Positions 18,224-25,571 of a DNA stretch of 64,000 nucleotides are shown in pieces. Below the pieces are notes generated by a model. That model was given only the letters and a program-made list of their open reading frames with translations. It searched no databases and had not been told where the DNA came from. Source of the stretch: Chloroflexota bacterium. Lineage in GTDB: Bacteria; Chloroflexota; Dormibacteria; Dormibacterales; Dormibacteraceae. The stretch lies in NCBI GenBank assembly GCA_005880915.1, contig VBIW01000034.1, positions 248,001 to 312,000 of the forward strand, read 5' to 3'. The number at the start of each line of letters is the position of its first letter. Within the stretch, counting starts at the first letter, position 1. The position numbers were made by a program, and so were the translations under genes.

Positions 18224-19288
18224 ATGTCGGTGCTCGAACTGTTGTTCGCGCTGCTCCTGGTATGCCTCGTGGCCGGGGTGGGGTTCGTCGGGGCGCTGGC
18301 CTGGGGCCTGCTCCGCCGCGCCGAGGGCAACGCCCGCGACGTCGCGGAGCTCAAAAGCCGGCTCGAGTCGGGCGGCCAGACGGAGGAATCGCGGGCCGCG
18401 GAGCTCCGGGAGCGGCTGTCCCACACCCAGGCTGTGGTCGAAGGCCTGCGCTCCGCCCTGACGGCGCGCCAGCCGATCGAGGAGGAGGCGCGGGCGAGCC
18501 TGCGCCGGCTGGAGAGCGTCATCGCCGGCAGCTCGAGCCGCGGCGCGGCTGGCGAGAACATCCTGGAGGAGGCCCTGCGCCACCTGCCGCCCGAGATGCT
18601 GCAGCGCAACGTCTGGGTCGGCGGCAAGGTGGTCGAGCTGGCGCTTCGCCTCCCCGGTGGCAAGCTCCTGCCGATGGACTCCAAGTGGGTGTCCAGCGTC
18701 GCCCTGGAGCAGCTGGCCGACACGGGGCTCGACGCGACTCGGCGCGCCCAGCTGACCGGCCAGGTGGAACGGGAGGTCGAGCGGCGGGTCCGCGAGGTCA
18801 GCCAGTATATCGACCCTGCCACCACGTCGCCGTTCGCCCTTGCGGTCATCCCCGACGCCGCCTATGACGTGTGCCGGAGCGCGATCGTCGGCGCCCACAA
18901 GCGCCACGTGATGGTGGTCGGGTACGCGATGGCCCTCCCCTACCTCCTGACCCTCTACCAGCTCCACCTGCAGTTCGCTCGCACGGTGGACACCGAGAAG
19001 CTGCAGTCCGCCCTGATCGACATCGAGCGCCAGGTCGACGTCCTGGAGGGGATCCTGGAGAACAGGGTCCAGCGCTCCCTCACGATGCTGCAGAACGCCT
19101 ACACGGAGGGCAAGCAGGCCTCGGCCAAGGTGCGGGCCTCGGTCCAGTCGGTTCAAATCACTGAGGGACAACCTGTGGACAGCCTTTCCACAGCTTCCAC
19201 AGGGGCCGGGGAAATCGGCCGGGGCGCCGGTAGCCCGGAGCTTTCCACAGAGACCCTCCACCTGGCGCTTCTCGACTCGGCCCAGTAG
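18224..19288 (+). CDS. rmuC: DNA recombination protein RmuC homologue
   Basis: RmuC-family protein thought to limit rearrangements at inverted repeats; it is a predicted nuclease-fold protein with an N-terminal anchor. The N-terminal hydrophobic segment (LLFALLLVCLVAGVGFVGAL) is followed by a coiled-coil-like region to about residue 100. The RmuC core follows, with GAAGENILEEALRHLPPEML, GGKLLPMDSKW and YAMALPYLLTLYQLHLQF. It has 354 residues from ATG 18224; ATG 18215 and TTG 18200 are earlier in frame but lie at or before the predicted transcription start. The last ~45 codons overlap the cluster of DnaA-box-like motifs that precedes nrdJ. Confidence 0.88.
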   Translation: MSVLELLFALLLVCLVAGVGFVGALAWGLLRRAEGNARDVAELKSRLESGGQTEESRAAELRERLSHTQAVVEGLRSALTARQPIEEEARASLRRLESVIAGSSSRGAAGENILEEALRHLPPEMLQRNVWVGGKVVELALRLPGGKLLPMDSKWVSSVALEQLADTGLDATRRAQLTGQVEREVERRVREVSQYIDPATTSPFALAVIPDAAYDVCRSAIVGAHKRHVMVVGYAMALPYLLTLYQLHLQFARTVDTEKLQSALIDIERQVDVLEGILENRVQRSLTMLQNAYTEGKQASAKVRASVQSVQITEGQPVDSLSTASTGAGEIGRGAGSPELSTETLHLALLDSAQ

Positions 19289-19358
19289 GTCTGGTTTTGT
19301 CACCTTTCCCCCAGCGTATACCCACCCTGTGCCCAACTCATCCTCAGGGATATCCACA
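19174..19358. promoter_or_regulatory. cluster of DnaA-box-like motifs upstream of nrdJ
   Basis: Against the DnaA box TTATCCACA: ATATCCACA at 19350-19358 (8/9), CTTTCCACA at 19184-19192 and 19241-19249 (7/9 each), TGTGGACAG at 19174-19182 (reverse strand, 7/9), and the weaker GCTTCCACA at 19193-19201 (6/9). Four of the five lie in the end of rmuC. DnaA controls ribonucleotide reductase genes in some bacteria, so a regulatory role at nrdJ is plausible but unproven. Confidence 0.5.
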
Positions 19359-19365
19359 GGTAATC

Positions 19366-19413
19366 CACCTACATGTAGGGGGTAACGGGCTTTCGAAGCC
19401 AAATATGTTGTGT
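19366..19413. promoter_or_regulatory. candidate NrdR box pair
   Basis: GCCAAATATGTTGTGT at 19398-19413 matches the NrdR box (ACACAATATATTGTGT) at 12 of 16 positions. Its centre is 32 bp from the centre of a perfect palindrome CCTACATGTAGG (19368-19379). NrdR boxes come in pairs about three helical turns apart upstream of nrd genes. The left half-site matches the consensus poorly (7/16). Both sites lie just before the -35 of the nrdJ promoter. Confidence 0.5.
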
Positions 19414-19420
19414 TCAGGCC

Positions 19421-19449
19421 TTGACAAGCCCAAAAGCCGGTCGTATAGT
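19421..19449 (+). promoter_or_regulatory. consensus sigma70 promoter of nrdJ
   Basis: TTGACA at 19421-19426, a 17-bp spacer, and TATAGT at 19444-19449: a perfect -35 and a -10 with one mismatch. Transcription should start near 19456, leaving a leader of about 154 nt before nrdJ. This is the strongest promoter I see in the window. Confidence 0.85.
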
Positions 19450-19455
19450 CGGCTT

Positions 19456-19609
19456 CGTTACATCGAGGCCCTGGGGCATAAGTGGCGGGCATGCTCTGGG
19501 GCCTCTTGCATCCCCAAACTAAACAAGTTCAACGTCACAGAAAACGTCCAAGCAAAGCGGTTCGAATACACCCTCTCCGGGGATGATTTAAGGAGGCGCT
19601 CCTAACCAG
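19456..19609 (+). other. structured 5' leader of nrdJ
   Basis: A 154-nt untranslated leader. GAGGCCC (19465-19471) can pair with GGGCCTC (19499-19505), and AGGAG-GCG-CTCCT (19591-19603) forms a small hairpin that includes the likely ribosome-binding site AAGGAGG (19590-19596), 13 nt before the ATG. I do not see a cobalamin riboswitch B12 box. A translational switch is possible but only inferred. Confidence 0.45.
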
Positions 19610-22420
19610 ATGGCCAAGAACCTCGCCGACCTCACAGGAACCCGACCCGCCAAGAACGGGAACGGACATGGAAGCAAAGCCAAGGGACTCCACTTCGGCC
19701 GTTTCTTCACGCCTCCGGGCAGCCACGCCTTCGACCTGGTGGAGTGGGAGCACAGGACCGCTTCGATCACCGGCGAGAAGGGCCAGGTCATCTTCGAGCA
19801 GAAGGACGTAGAGGTCCCCCGCTCGTGGTCGCAGCTGGCGATCAACGTCGTCGCCCAGAAATACTTCCGAGGCAGCCCGGGCAGCCCCGAGCGCGAGACG
19901 AGCGTCCGCCAGATCATCGACCGGGTCGTCGACACGATCGCGAAGTGGGGCCGCGAGGGCGGCTACTTCGCGACCGAAGAGGACGCCGAGAACTGGGCTC
20001 AAGAGCTGCGCTACCTGCTGGTCACCCAGCAGGCGTCATTCAACAGCCCGGTCTGGTTCAACATCGGCATCCCGAGTCGCTCGCAGCAGGCTTCCGCGTG
20101 CTTCATCAACTCGGTCCAGGACTCGATGGAGTCGATTCTCGAGCTCGTCAAGACCGAGGGCATGCTGTTCAAGTTCGGCAGCGGCACCGGGACCAACCTG
20201 TCCGTCCTGCGCTCGTCCAAGGAGCAGCTCTCGGGCGGCGGCACGGCGTCAGGCCCGGTCTCGTTCATGAAGGGCTACGACTCCTTCGCCGGCTCGATCA
20301 AGTCCGGCGGCACAACCAGGCGCGCGGCCAAGATGGTCATCCTCAACGCCGACCACCCCGACGTCCTCGACTTCATCCGCTCGAAGGCGGAGGAAGAGAA
20401 GAAGGCTTGGGCGCTGATCGAGGCCGGCTACAACGTGGGCTTCAACGTGCCCGGCGGCGCGTACGACTCGGTCCAGTTCCAGAACGCCAACCACTCGGTC
20501 CGCGTGACCGATGACTTCATGCGCGCCGTGCTCGACGACAAAGAGTGGAAGACGAAGGCGGTCGTGGACGGCCGAACGATCGAGACCTACAAGGCGCGAG
20601 ACATGTGGCGAGAGATCGCCGACGCTGCGTGGATCTGCGGCGACCCCGGCCTCCAGTTCGACACCACGATCCAGGACTGGAACGTCGTGCCGAACACTGG
20701 CCGGATCAATGCCACCAACCCCTGCTCCGAGTTCGTGTTCCTCGATGACACGGCCTGCAACCTGCTGTCCCTGAACCTGATGAAGTTCCAGAACGAGGTC
20801 GGAAAGTTCGACGTCGGACGTTTCCAGCACGCGGTCGACGTTTGCTTCACCGGGCAGGAGATCCTGGTCTCCAACGCCTCCTACCCCACTCCCGCGATCG
20901 GCAAGAACTCAGAGGCGCTGCGCCCGCTCGGCCTCGGCTACGCCAACATCGGCGCGCTGCTGATGTCGATGGGCCTGGCCTACGACTCGGATGAGGGCCG
21001 GCGCTTCGCGGGCGCGATCACGTCGATCATGACCGGGCGCGCGTTCGCCCAGTCCGCGCGAATGGCCCAGGTCAAGGGCCCGTTCAGCGAGTACTCCAAG
21101 AACCGCGAGCCGATGCTCCGGGTCATGGAGAAGCACCGCACTGCGGCCTACCAGCTCTCCACCTCGCAGGAGGCCGCTGAGGTCGTGACCGCCGCACAGG
21201 CGACCTGGGACGATGCCGTCAAGCTCGGCCGCGCCCACGGCTACCGCAACGCGCAGGCGACCGTGCTCGCTCCCACGGGAACGATCGGCCTGATGATGGA
21301 CTGCGACACCACGGGCATCGAGCCCGACCTGGCGCTGGTTAAGTACAAGAAGCTGGTCGGCGGCGGCCTGCTGAAGATCGTCAACACGACCGTGCCGGCC
21401 GCGCTGCGCAAGCTCGGCTACGACGAGATCAAGGTCAAAGAGATCGTCGAGTACATCGATGAGAACGACACCATCGAGGGCGCGCCGCACCTGCAGGACG
21501 AGCACCTCAAGGTCTTCGACTGCGCGTTCAAGCCGGTCAAGGGGACGCGCTCCATCGCGCCGATGGGTCACGTCCGGATGATGGCCGCGGTGCAGCCGTT
21601 CATCTCGGGCTCGATGTCCAAGACGGTCAACCTTCCAACCGACGCGACGGTCGATGACATCCAGCAGACGTACGTCGAGTCGTGGAAGCTCGGCCTCAAG
21701 TGCATCGCGATCTACCGCGACGGATGCAAGCGCTCACAGCCGCTGTCGACGTCGATGGACAAGGAGAAGGCCGCTCCGCAGGATGTCGAGTACCGGGCGG
21801 TCCGGCGCAAGCTCTCTGACGAGCGCAAGGCTGTCACCCACAAGTTCGACATCGCCGGCCACGAGGGCTACCTCACGGTCGGGCTGTACGAGGACGGCAT
21901 GCCGGGCGAGCTGTTCGTGACCATGGCCAAGGAAGGCTCGACGATCTCGGGCCTGATGGACGCCTTCGCGACGCAGACGTCGTACGCGCTGCAGTTCGGC
22001 GTCCCGCTCAAGTTCATGGTCGACAAGTTCAGCCATATGCGCTTCGAGCCGTCGGGCTTCACCAAGAACCGGGAGATCCCGATCGCCAAGTCGATCGTGG
22101 ACTACATCTTCCGGTGGATGGCGAGCCACTTCCTCCCGGTCGAGGACCAGGATGAGGCGGGCGTGATTCGCCGCGACGACGCGCCTGCGGTGGTCGGCGA
22201 GCCCAAGGCGCCGGCGCGAAGCGCCGACCAATCAACAGTCACTGAGTTCAAGGTCATCGCCTCCTCCGCGCCGAAGACGATCGGCGGCACAGCGGCGCAG
22301 AAGATCACGTTCGTCAACACGGGCGACGCGCCCGCGTGTGCGGACTGCGGCGCGATCACGGTGCGCTCAGGGTCTTGCTACAAGTGCCTGAACTGCGGAG
22401 CAACGACGGGCTGCAGCTGA
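19610..22420 (+). CDS. nrdJ: vitamin B12-dependent (class II) ribonucleoside-diphosphate reductase
   Basis: Adenosylcobalamin-dependent enzyme that makes deoxyribonucleotides without oxygen or a second subunit. It has 936 residues, a normal length for the large class II form. It shows the substrate-site serine/cysteine region (FNSPVWFN, ACFINSVQDSM), the NPCSEFVFLDDTACNL block, LAPTGTIGLMMDCDTTGIEP, and YRDGCKRSQPL. A C-terminal zinc-ribbon-like tail CADCGAI...CYKCLNCGATTGC carries the dithiol used for re-reduction. Start ATG 19610. It appears to be monocistronic, with its own strong promoter and a terminator 19 bp downstream. Confidence 0.97.
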   Translation: MAKNLADLTGTRPAKNGNGHGSKAKGLHFGRFFTPPGSHAFDLVEWEHRTASITGEKGQVIFEQKDVEVPRSWSQLAINVVAQKYFRGSPGSPERETSVRQIIDRVVDTIAKWGREGGYFATEEDAENWAQELRYLLVTQQASFNSPVWFNIGIPSRSQQASACFINSVQDSMESILELVKTEGMLFKFGSGTGTNLSVLRSSKEQLSGGGTASGPVSFMKGYDSFAGSIKSGGTTRRAAKMVILNADHPDVLDFIRSKAEEEKKAWALIEAGYNVGFNVPGGAYDSVQFQNANHSVRVTDDFMRAVLDDKEWKTKAVVDGRTIETYKARDMWREIADAAWICGDPGLQFDTTIQDWNVVPNTGRINATNPCSEFVFLDDTACNLLSLNLMKFQNEVGKFDVGRFQHAVDVCFTGQEILVSNASYPTPAIGKNSEALRPLGLGYANIGALLMSMGLAYDSDEGRRFAGAITSIMTGRAFAQSARMAQVKGPFSEYSKNREPMLRVMEKHRTAAYQLSTSQEAAEVVTAAQATWDDAVKLGRAHGYRNAQATVLAPTGTIGLMMDCDTTGIEPDLALVKYKKLVGGGLLKIVNTTVPAALRKLGYDEIKVKEIVEYIDENDTIEGAPHLQDEHLKVFDCAFKPVKGTRSIAPMGHVRMMAAVQPFISGSMSKTVNLPTDATVDDIQQTYVESWKLGLKCIAIYRDGCKRSQPLSTSMDKEKAAPQDVEYRAVRRKLSDERKAVTHKFDIAGHEGYLTVGLYEDGMPGELFVTMAKEGSTISGLMDAFATQTSYALQFGVPLKFMVDKFSHMRFEPSGFTKNREIPIAKSIVDYIFRWMASHFLPVEDQDEAGVIRRDDAPAVVGEPKAPARSADQSTVTEFKVIASSAPKTIGGTAAQKITFVNTGDAPACADCGAITVRSGSCYKCLNCGATTGCS

Positions 22421-22438
22421 GCTAGCTTCGACCTCTCC

Positions 22439-22465
22439 AAGGCCGGCCTAACCCGCCGGCCTTTT
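22439..22465 (+). terminator. Rho-independent terminator of nrdJ
   Basis: A perfect 9-bp stem, AAGGCCGGC (22439-22447) with GCCGGCCTT (22455-22463), a 7-nt loop, and the run TTTT (22462-22465) followed by CATTT. Confidence 0.9.
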
Positions 22466-22540
22466 CATTTCTCGCGCCGTAGGCCGAGCGCCCGGAAATT
22501 CGGTGCTTTTTGCGCAAAACGGGCGGATCCAAATGCCGGC

Positions 22541-22593
22541 GGCCCCACCCGGCGGCTTCGCCGCCGGCCTCCCCGGCGAGTGGGGAGGTGAAG
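22541..22593. repeat. palindromic repeat copy
   Basis: Full two-part copy: GGCGGCTTCGCCGCC inverted repeat, then CTCCCCGGCGAGTGGGGAG, ending GGTGAAG. It has the same layout as the units inside nuoI. It abuts the end of the DUF385 gene. Confidence 0.85.
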
Positions 22594-22965
22594 CTACTCG
22601 AACTTGACTTCGATCAGGGGGCTGTACTGGACCATCCGATCCAGGTCGTCGCGCTTCCAGGCGCGGGCGATGTGCGGCAGGATGGCGCGGCGCTCGGTTT
22701 CGTCGTCGATGATGCGGGCGGTCGCCGGTAGGTCGGCTCGGGTTTTCCCTTTCAGGTGGAAGGTCAGGTGCGGATTCGCCTCGAGGTTGAGCAGCCAGCG
22801 GCGCTTCCTCGGGTAGGGCGTGCCGCTGATGTAGATCCGGCCGTCGATGTTGTGAAACACGATCTCGAGCCGGCGCGGCTCGCCGCTTCGGCGGCCGGTG
22901 GTCGTGATGTCGATCGTGTGCCCGCGCTCCAGCGCGGCGTTGATTGCGCCCTGGGTAGCAGCCAT
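22594..22965 (-). CDS. nitroreductase/quinone-reductase-like DUF385 protein
   Basis: Small flavin/F420-type split-barrel protein, 123 residues. TTTGRRSGEPRRLEI, GRIYISGTPYPRKRRWLLNLEANP and FHLKG match the deazaflavin-dependent nitroreductase (DUF385) family. Members reduce varied substrates with F420H2; the cofactor cannot be proved from sequence. The frame is open upstream, but ATG 22965 gives the family length. Confidence 0.85.
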   Translation of the reverse strand: MAATQGAINAALERGHTIDITTTGRRSGEPRRLEIVFHNIDGRIYISGTPYPRKRRWLLNLEANPHLTFHLKGKTRADLPATARIIDDETERRAILPHIARAWKRDDLDRMVQYSPLIEVKFE

Positions 22966-22979
22966 GTCAACGCCTGATA

Positions 22980-23663
22980 TCAGTCGGCCCCAGCCTCTAT
23001 TCCGTCTCGCAGGTCGGCCAGGGACCGGCGCTGCAGGCCGTCGTGGTCGAAATTGTCGGAGGATAGCCAGGCCTCGAAGGCTGCTCGGCGGGCCGGCCAC
23101 TCCCCGTCGATGATCGAGTACCACGCGGTGTCCCGGTTCCGGTCCTTGACCACCATGTGCTGACGGAACACGCCCTCGAACGTGAAGCCAAACCGCTCGG
23201 CGGCTCGGCGCGACGGGAGGTTCGCGGCGTTGCATTTCCACTCCAGGCGGCGATAGCCAAGAGCGTCGAAGGCGTGGCGGGACCAGAGGTAGATCGCCTC
23301 CGTGGCGTGTCGCGTCCGCTGGAGCAACGGCGAGAACAGGAGGTGACCGATCTCGATCACCCCGTGCTGCGGTGACATGCGTAGGTAGCTGCCCACGCCC
23401 TTCGCCACGTCAGTGGCGTGATCCACGATCGCGTAGAAGAGCGGGTCGGTGGACGCTGCACAATCTGCAAGCCACGCGCCAAATGCGGGCTCGCTGTCAA
23501 AGGGACCATAGGGCAGGTAGTGCCACAGCTCGTCAGCTCCCACGACCGCGGAGTAGATCTGATTCGCGTGGCGGCTCGGGTCGAGCGGCTCCAGCCTTAC
23601 CGCCTCACCTACGATCGGTTTCCGGTCAGGCAGCTGCGCCAGTGTCCAATTGAGCATGCCCAC
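22980..23663 (-). CDS. GNAT-family N-acetyltransferase (RimJ/RimL-like)
   Basis: Acetyl-CoA-dependent acetyltransferase of 227 residues. The N-terminal GEAVRLEPLDPSRHANQI, the central IEIGHLLFSPLLQRTRHATEA and LEWKCNAANLPSRRAAERFGFTFEG match RimJ/RimL-type proteins acting on protein N-termini or small molecules. Start GTG 23663; ATG 23657 is equally possible. It lies upstream of the DUF385 gene with a 14-bp gap, so probably the same transcript. Confidence 0.85.
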   Translation of the reverse strand: MGMLNWTLAQLPDRKPIVGEAVRLEPLDPSRHANQIYSAVVGADELWHYLPYGPFDSEPAFGAWLADCAASTDPLFYAIVDHATDVAKGVGSYLRMSPQHGVIEIGHLLFSPLLQRTRHATEAIYLWSRHAFDALGYRRLEWKCNAANLPSRRAAERFGFTFEGVFRQHMVVKDRNRDTAWYSIIDGEWPARRAAFEAWLSSDNFDHDGLQRRSLADLRDGIEAGAD

Positions 23664-23746
23664 GGGCCAGTATTCTGCCGCCCGCGGAGGACGCCGCGCC
23701 GGGTAGCCCGCTCCGTTCAGGCGTTCGCCGCTTGAAGGAGGTGTCC

Positions 23747-24739
23747 ATGCGATTTTTTGGCGCCCTCGCGGTCCTCATCGGCATCTTCATGTTCTCGAGC
23801 CCGGTGGCTGAAGCTTCGAGCCTTCCTGTGACGGTGAACGGCAAGCACGTCATGTGGGGCAAGGGGCAGGGCTATCCCTCGGCGGCGCAGATCGCGCCTA
23901 ACAACCTGATCTATCACGGCGGCCTGGTCGAGACGACGCCGTCGGTCTACCTCGTCTACTGGGGCACCGAGTGGCAGCAGGGCTTCTCCTTCACGGCCGG
24001 CTCCTTCACCTATACCAACTCGACCGTGCAGAAGTATGTGAACTCGTTCTTCACCAACGTCGGCGGCAGCCCCTGGGCGGGCGTGCAGACTCAGTACTGC
24101 CAGAACATCGCGCTCGCCAGCTTCTCGTGCGCGGGACAGGCTGGCGCTCAGTTCGTCACCAACCCATCCGGGCAGCTGAAGGGCACCTGGACCGACCCTT
24201 CACCGGTGCCGGCGGAGATCCTGAGCACCGGCCTCGCCGCGAACGCGACCAATGACCCGATCGAGACCGAAGCCGTCGCGGCGGCAGCGCACTTTGGATA
24301 CGACGTCAACGCGACCTATTTCATCCTGACGCCGCCAGGTCACGGAGCCATCGCCTACGGTTCGGTCTACTGCGCGTACCACTCCGAGACGGCGCATACG
24401 ACCGGCCACGGCGTGAGGTACGCATTCATGCCTTACGTCCCTGAGCAGGGCGGCGGCTGCGGGCAGAACTCCGTCAACCAGAACGACGCGTTCGGCCATG
24501 GCTACCTCGACGGCTACAGCATCGTCGCGGGCCATGAGTACGCCGAAGCCGTGACCGATCCGGGCAACCAGATGGGCAACCAGGACGGCTGGAACGACGC
24601 CACGGGCAGCGAGAACGGCGACAAGTGCGCCTGGACCGGGCTGCAGAACATCTCGCTGGGCGGCAACAGCTACGCGGTGCAGCCCTTGTGGAGCAACGAG
24701 GCGGCGGGCGGCGCCGGCGCGTGCGCAGTCACTCGCTGA
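23747..24739 (+). CDS. secreted protein with HEYAEAVTDP motif, possible metal-dependent hydrolase
   Basis: A 330-residue exported protein. ATG 23747 follows a good ribosome-binding site (AAGGAGG at 23735-23741) and opens a signal peptide (RFFGALAVLIGIFMFSSPVAEASS). The mature part includes VYLVYWGTEW near residue 65 and, at about residue 255, GHEYAEAVTDP, then NGDKCAW near the end. The HExxE motif with downstream Asp/Asn and Cys recalls bacterial and plant EXORDIUM-like secreted proteins. The second His of a classical HExxH zinc site is replaced by Glu. Activity is unknown. It is not obviously in an operon. Confidence 0.75.
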   Translation: MRFFGALAVLIGIFMFSSPVAEASSLPVTVNGKHVMWGKGQGYPSAAQIAPNNLIYHGGLVETTPSVYLVYWGTEWQQGFSFTAGSFTYTNSTVQKYVNSFFTNVGGSPWAGVQTQYCQNIALASFSCAGQAGAQFVTNPSGQLKGTWTDPSPVPAEILSTGLAANATNDPIETEAVAAAAHFGYDVNATYFILTPPGHGAIAYGSVYCAYHSETAHTTGHGVRYAFMPYVPEQGGGCGQNSVNQNDAFGHGYLDGYSIVAGHEYAEAVTDPGNQMGNQDGWNDATGSENGDKCAWTGLQNISLGGNSYAVQPLWSNEAAGGAGACAVTR

Positions 24740-24763
24740 CGGGCGCGCTGGTTCGCTGATCAC

Positions 24764-24804
24764 GCCACTCTCCCCGCCCCTCTCCCCTTTGGGGAGAGGG
24801 AGGA
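24764..24804. repeat. GC-rich hairpin, variant of the palindromic repeat
   Basis: CCTCTCCCC-TTT-GGGGAGAGG forms a 9-bp stem between the convergent secreted-protein and SDR genes. It resembles the right half of the dispersed repeat but lacks the GGCGAGC loop. No T-run follows, so a terminator role is uncertain. Confidence 0.55.
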
Positions 24805-24805
24805 C

Positions 24806-25567
24806 CTATTTGGCGCCTGTTACTCCTCCGTCGATGATCAGGCCTGAGGCCATTACGAATCGCGATTCGTCCGAGGCCAGGTAGAGCGCGGCGCCGGCCA
24901 CGTCCTCTGGCCGGCCGAGGTCGTTGCTCAGCTGGCGCTTTCGGATCGAGGCCATCCCCTCCTCCGGGTCCGCGTACGAGTCCTTCAGGTAGCGCTCGAC
25001 GAACGGGGTGAGGATCGTGCCGGGGAGCAGCGCGTTGACCCTGATCCCGTGCTGGGCCAGGTCCACCTGCATCGATTTTGTCATCGAAAGCACCGCACCT
25101 TTCGAGGCGGCGTAGGAGACGCGCCGCGCCAGCCCGATCTCGGCGATGCAGGACGACATGTTGATGATGGAGCCGGCCTTCCGCCCGATCATGTAGGGCA
25201 CTATCGCGCGGCTCATCAGGTAGACGCCGCGAACGTTGACGCGCATGACGCGGTCGAACAAGTCGGGCTCGGTCTCGACCACGTCTCCCACGCCGGCAAT
25301 GCCCGCGTTGTTGAAGAGGACGTCGATACGGCCTTCTCGGTCGAACACCTTTTTCGCGAACGCCACGGTCTGTGCTTCGTCCGTCACGTCGAGCTGCTCC
25401 GCAATCGCCGCGTGTCCGATCGCGGCGACGGTCTCCCCCGCTCCCTTGAGGTCCACGTCGGCCACCACGACTCTCGCGCCCTCAGACGCGAAGAGCAGCG
25501 CGCTGGCGCGTCCGATGCCCGAGCCCGCCCCGGTGATCACGCAGACCTTGCCCTCGAGGCGACCCAT
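24806..25567 (-). CDS. SDR oxidoreductase, probable 2-keto-3-deoxy-L-fuconate dehydrogenase
   Basis: Classical SDR, 253 residues: TGAGSGIGRA at residue 12, NNAGIAG, the serine in NMSSCIAE and YAASKGA. NADVD-type residues after the second strand (VVVADVD) favour NAD. It closes the minus-strand operon after the sugar ABC transporter and the fuconate dehydratase. There the expected step after dehydration is oxidation of 2-keto-3-deoxy-L-fuconate. The substrate is inferred from context only. Confidence 0.8.
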   Translation of the reverse strand: MGRLEGKVCVITGAGSGIGRASALLFASEGARVVVADVDLKGAGETVAAIGHAAIAEQLDVTDEAQTVAFAKKVFDREGRIDVLFNNAGIAGVGDVVETEPDLFDRVMRVNVRGVYLMSRAIVPYMIGRKAGSIINMSSCIAEIGLARRVSYAASKGAVLSMTKSMQVDLAQHGIRVNALLPGTILTPFVERYLKDSYADPEEGMASIRKRQLSNDLGRPEDVAGAALYLASDESRFVMASGLIIDGGVTGAK

Positions 25568-25571
25568 CGCT

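Noticed and set aside
19174-19609. Chromosomal replication origin at the DnaA-box-like cluster
   Set aside because: No dnaA, dnaN, recF or gyr genes and no AT-rich unwinding element; regulation of nrdJ is the simpler reading.
19456-19609. Cobalamin riboswitch in the nrdJ leader
   Set aside because: I could not find the B12 box or the conserved core of this riboswitch; such switches usually control B12-independent isozymes, not NrdJ.
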